A stretch of 6,181 nt of DNA from Sulfurimonas sp. GTDB lineage: Bacteria > Campylobacterota > Campylobacteria > Campylobacterales > Sulfurimonadaceae. The stretch is from the NCBI GenBank assembly GCA_026987995.1, contig JALSMC010000245.1:1-6181 (forward strand). Reading direction: 5' to 3'. Position numbers and translations under genes: made by a program. How positions within the stretch are numbered: position 1 is the first letter of the stretch; every line of letters begins with the position of its first letter. Under the pieces are notes generated by a model. That model worked only from the letters and a program-made list of their open reading frames with translations, was not told where the DNA came from and did not search any database. This document shows, piece by piece, positions 5,191 to 6,181 of this stretch.

Positions 5191-6181
5191 TTATTTTTTA
5201 TCTATGGCATCTTTGCCGTATTTTATAGCGCTTCCAAGTGCAACACGGGCTACACCAAATGCTTGCATACCCATTCTTTTCGCCTCTTGTGCTTTAGGTG
5301 ACTTGAGTGCGATATCTGCTTTTTTCATGGCATTTTTAGCAAATGCAGAAAATTTACTTTTCATAATATCGGCTGTCTCTTTAGAGATTAAAATTAGTTC
5401 TTCAAGATCATAAGCCATATCTTTATTGAGTTGAATAAGAATAGTTTTAACCTCTTTAGAGCTTTCATTGGCCTGAGTTGTTACAACTTGAGCAAAAAGT
5501 GTATCTGTTTGGTTCAAGTCTTCGATAATAGTGTCGTAGTCCTCTATAAGTATGTGCTTAGCTTCAACGGGCATAAACTCAAGACGTTGCTTAAACCTAT
5601 CGATAGATTTGATAAGCCCACTTCGCATTCCCTTGAGAGTAGAACTTAAAATCTCTTCTGCTCTATTTGGCATAGCTTCTGCCATATCGATAGCAGTCAC
5701 CAAAATAGTAGAGAGTATTTTTCTTACACGAATGGTATTAAGTGAGCCCTCTTTGATGGACTCATAACTTATCTCTTTTATCACCTCTGTATTAGACTCT
5801 GTGATATCACCATCTGTATCTTTTTCCAATGCTGTTATGATAGCAGACTCAACCATCTCACTCAGTATTTCATAGAGGTCAATTGACTGAAGTTTTATCT
5901 GGTGAAGCTTCGCGAGTGCAGTGTCAGATTTCACTACTTGATCCTCTAATACATTAAAGATAGAGTATTTCGTATCCTGTAGTGCATCAGATTTTTTTTC
6001 TAACTCACGTTCTATTGCCTCTTTTTTTGCAAGAAGTGATTGTACATCTTCTTGGAGGGCTTTTGTCTCAAGGTCAATGATAGTAGTAGTTACTTGTCGA
6101 ACTTCTTCTAAAGCGAGAGAGTCCAAATCTACTTTTGCCTCGCCTAAAGCTGTAAGAATTCTTTTGTCGATAGTTTTAAAC
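5191..6181 (-). CDS. Long helical (coiled-coil) protein of unknown function, 5' end outside the window
   Basis: I do not recognise this family. The frame stays open from the stop at 5191-5193 to the right edge, giving at least 329 residues. A TTG at 6124-6126 could pose as a start, but the codons before it (reading F-K-T-I-D-K-R-I-L and on) continue the same kind of sequence without a stop, so the true start lies beyond the edge. The protein is almost entirely predicted helix, rich in Glu, Lys, Leu and Ile. A heptad-like segment near its visible start (L-E-T-K, V-Q-S-L-L, E-R-E-L-E-K-K) suggests a coiled coil. There is no transmembrane segment. The last about 70 residues turn basic and Ala-rich (A-F-A-K-N-A-M-K-K) and end K-D-A-I-D-K-K. 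This amphipathic profile recalls phasin-like or lipid-surface proteins, but that is only a resemblance. Confidence 0.7.
   Translation of the reverse strand, partial: FKTIDKRILTALGEAKVDLDSLALEEVRQVTTTIIDLETKALQEDVQSLLAKKEAIERELEKKSDALQDTKYSIFNVLEDQVVKSDTALAKLHQIKLQSIDLYEILSEMVESAIITALEKDTDGDITESNTEVIKEISYESIKEGSLNTIRVRKILSTILVTAIDMAEAMPNRAEEILSSTLKGMRSGLIKSIDRFKQRLEFMPVEAKHILIEDYDTIIEDLNQTDTLFAQVVTTQANESSKEVKTILIQLNKDMAYDLEELILISKETADIMKSKFSAFAKNAMKKADIALKSPKAQEAKRMGMQAFGVARVALGSAIKYGKDAIDKK

Noticed and set aside
5150..5767. Three plus-strand ORFs (5150-5413, 5431-5649, 5552-5767)
   Set aside because: They are antisense to the helical-protein gene and the start of the membrane-protein gene, overlap one another in part, and show no domain features.
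5191..6126. A complete 311-codon gene starting at TTG (6124-6126)
   Set aside because: The frame is open to the window edge with similar sequence upstream and no ribosome site before the TTG, so the gene is reported as partial.

Overview
All genes in this AT-rich window lie on the minus strand, so transcription runs from high to low coordinates. The core is a soxC-soxD-soxY-soxZ cluster (about 3965 down to 690), encoding the sulfane dehydrogenase SoxCD and the sulfur-carrier SoxYZ of the thiosulfate-oxidising Sox pathway. soxX, soxA and soxB are absent from the window. A soxCDYZ cluster separate from the XAB part, together with low GC content and the style of the flanking genes, suggests a sulfur-oxidising member of the Campylobacterota (Sulfurimonas-like). 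This assignment is inference from layout and protein character, not from a database match.

Right part (4180-6181): a long helical protein of unknown function whose 5' end lies outside the window is followed after 14 nt by a four-helix membrane protein with DUF2231 features. Two bases after that stop codon comes a 45-residue ORF, which overlaps by one base a 90-residue RelE/ParE-type toxin. The small ORF is the probable antitoxin. These four genes look like one transcription unit.

Middle (3966-4179): a 214-nt gap with an A/T-rich promoter-like region and a 7-bp inverted repeat (ACCCTAA / TTAGGGT). This is the likely control region of the sox cluster. soxC (GTG start, Tat signal, Mo-binding Cys) overlaps soxD (diheme cytochrome, predicted lipoprotein) by 23 nt. 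soxY follows after 13 nt and soxZ after 46 nt. SoxC and SoxD would oxidise the sulfane sulfur held on the C-terminal Cys of SoxY, and SoxZ is the partner of SoxY.

Left part (1-689): two weak hairpins follow soxZ, then a MOSC-domain protein, then the first residues of a predicted lipoprotein cut by the window edge. I found no RNA genes, insertion sequences or CRISPR arrays, and no convincing plus-strand gene.
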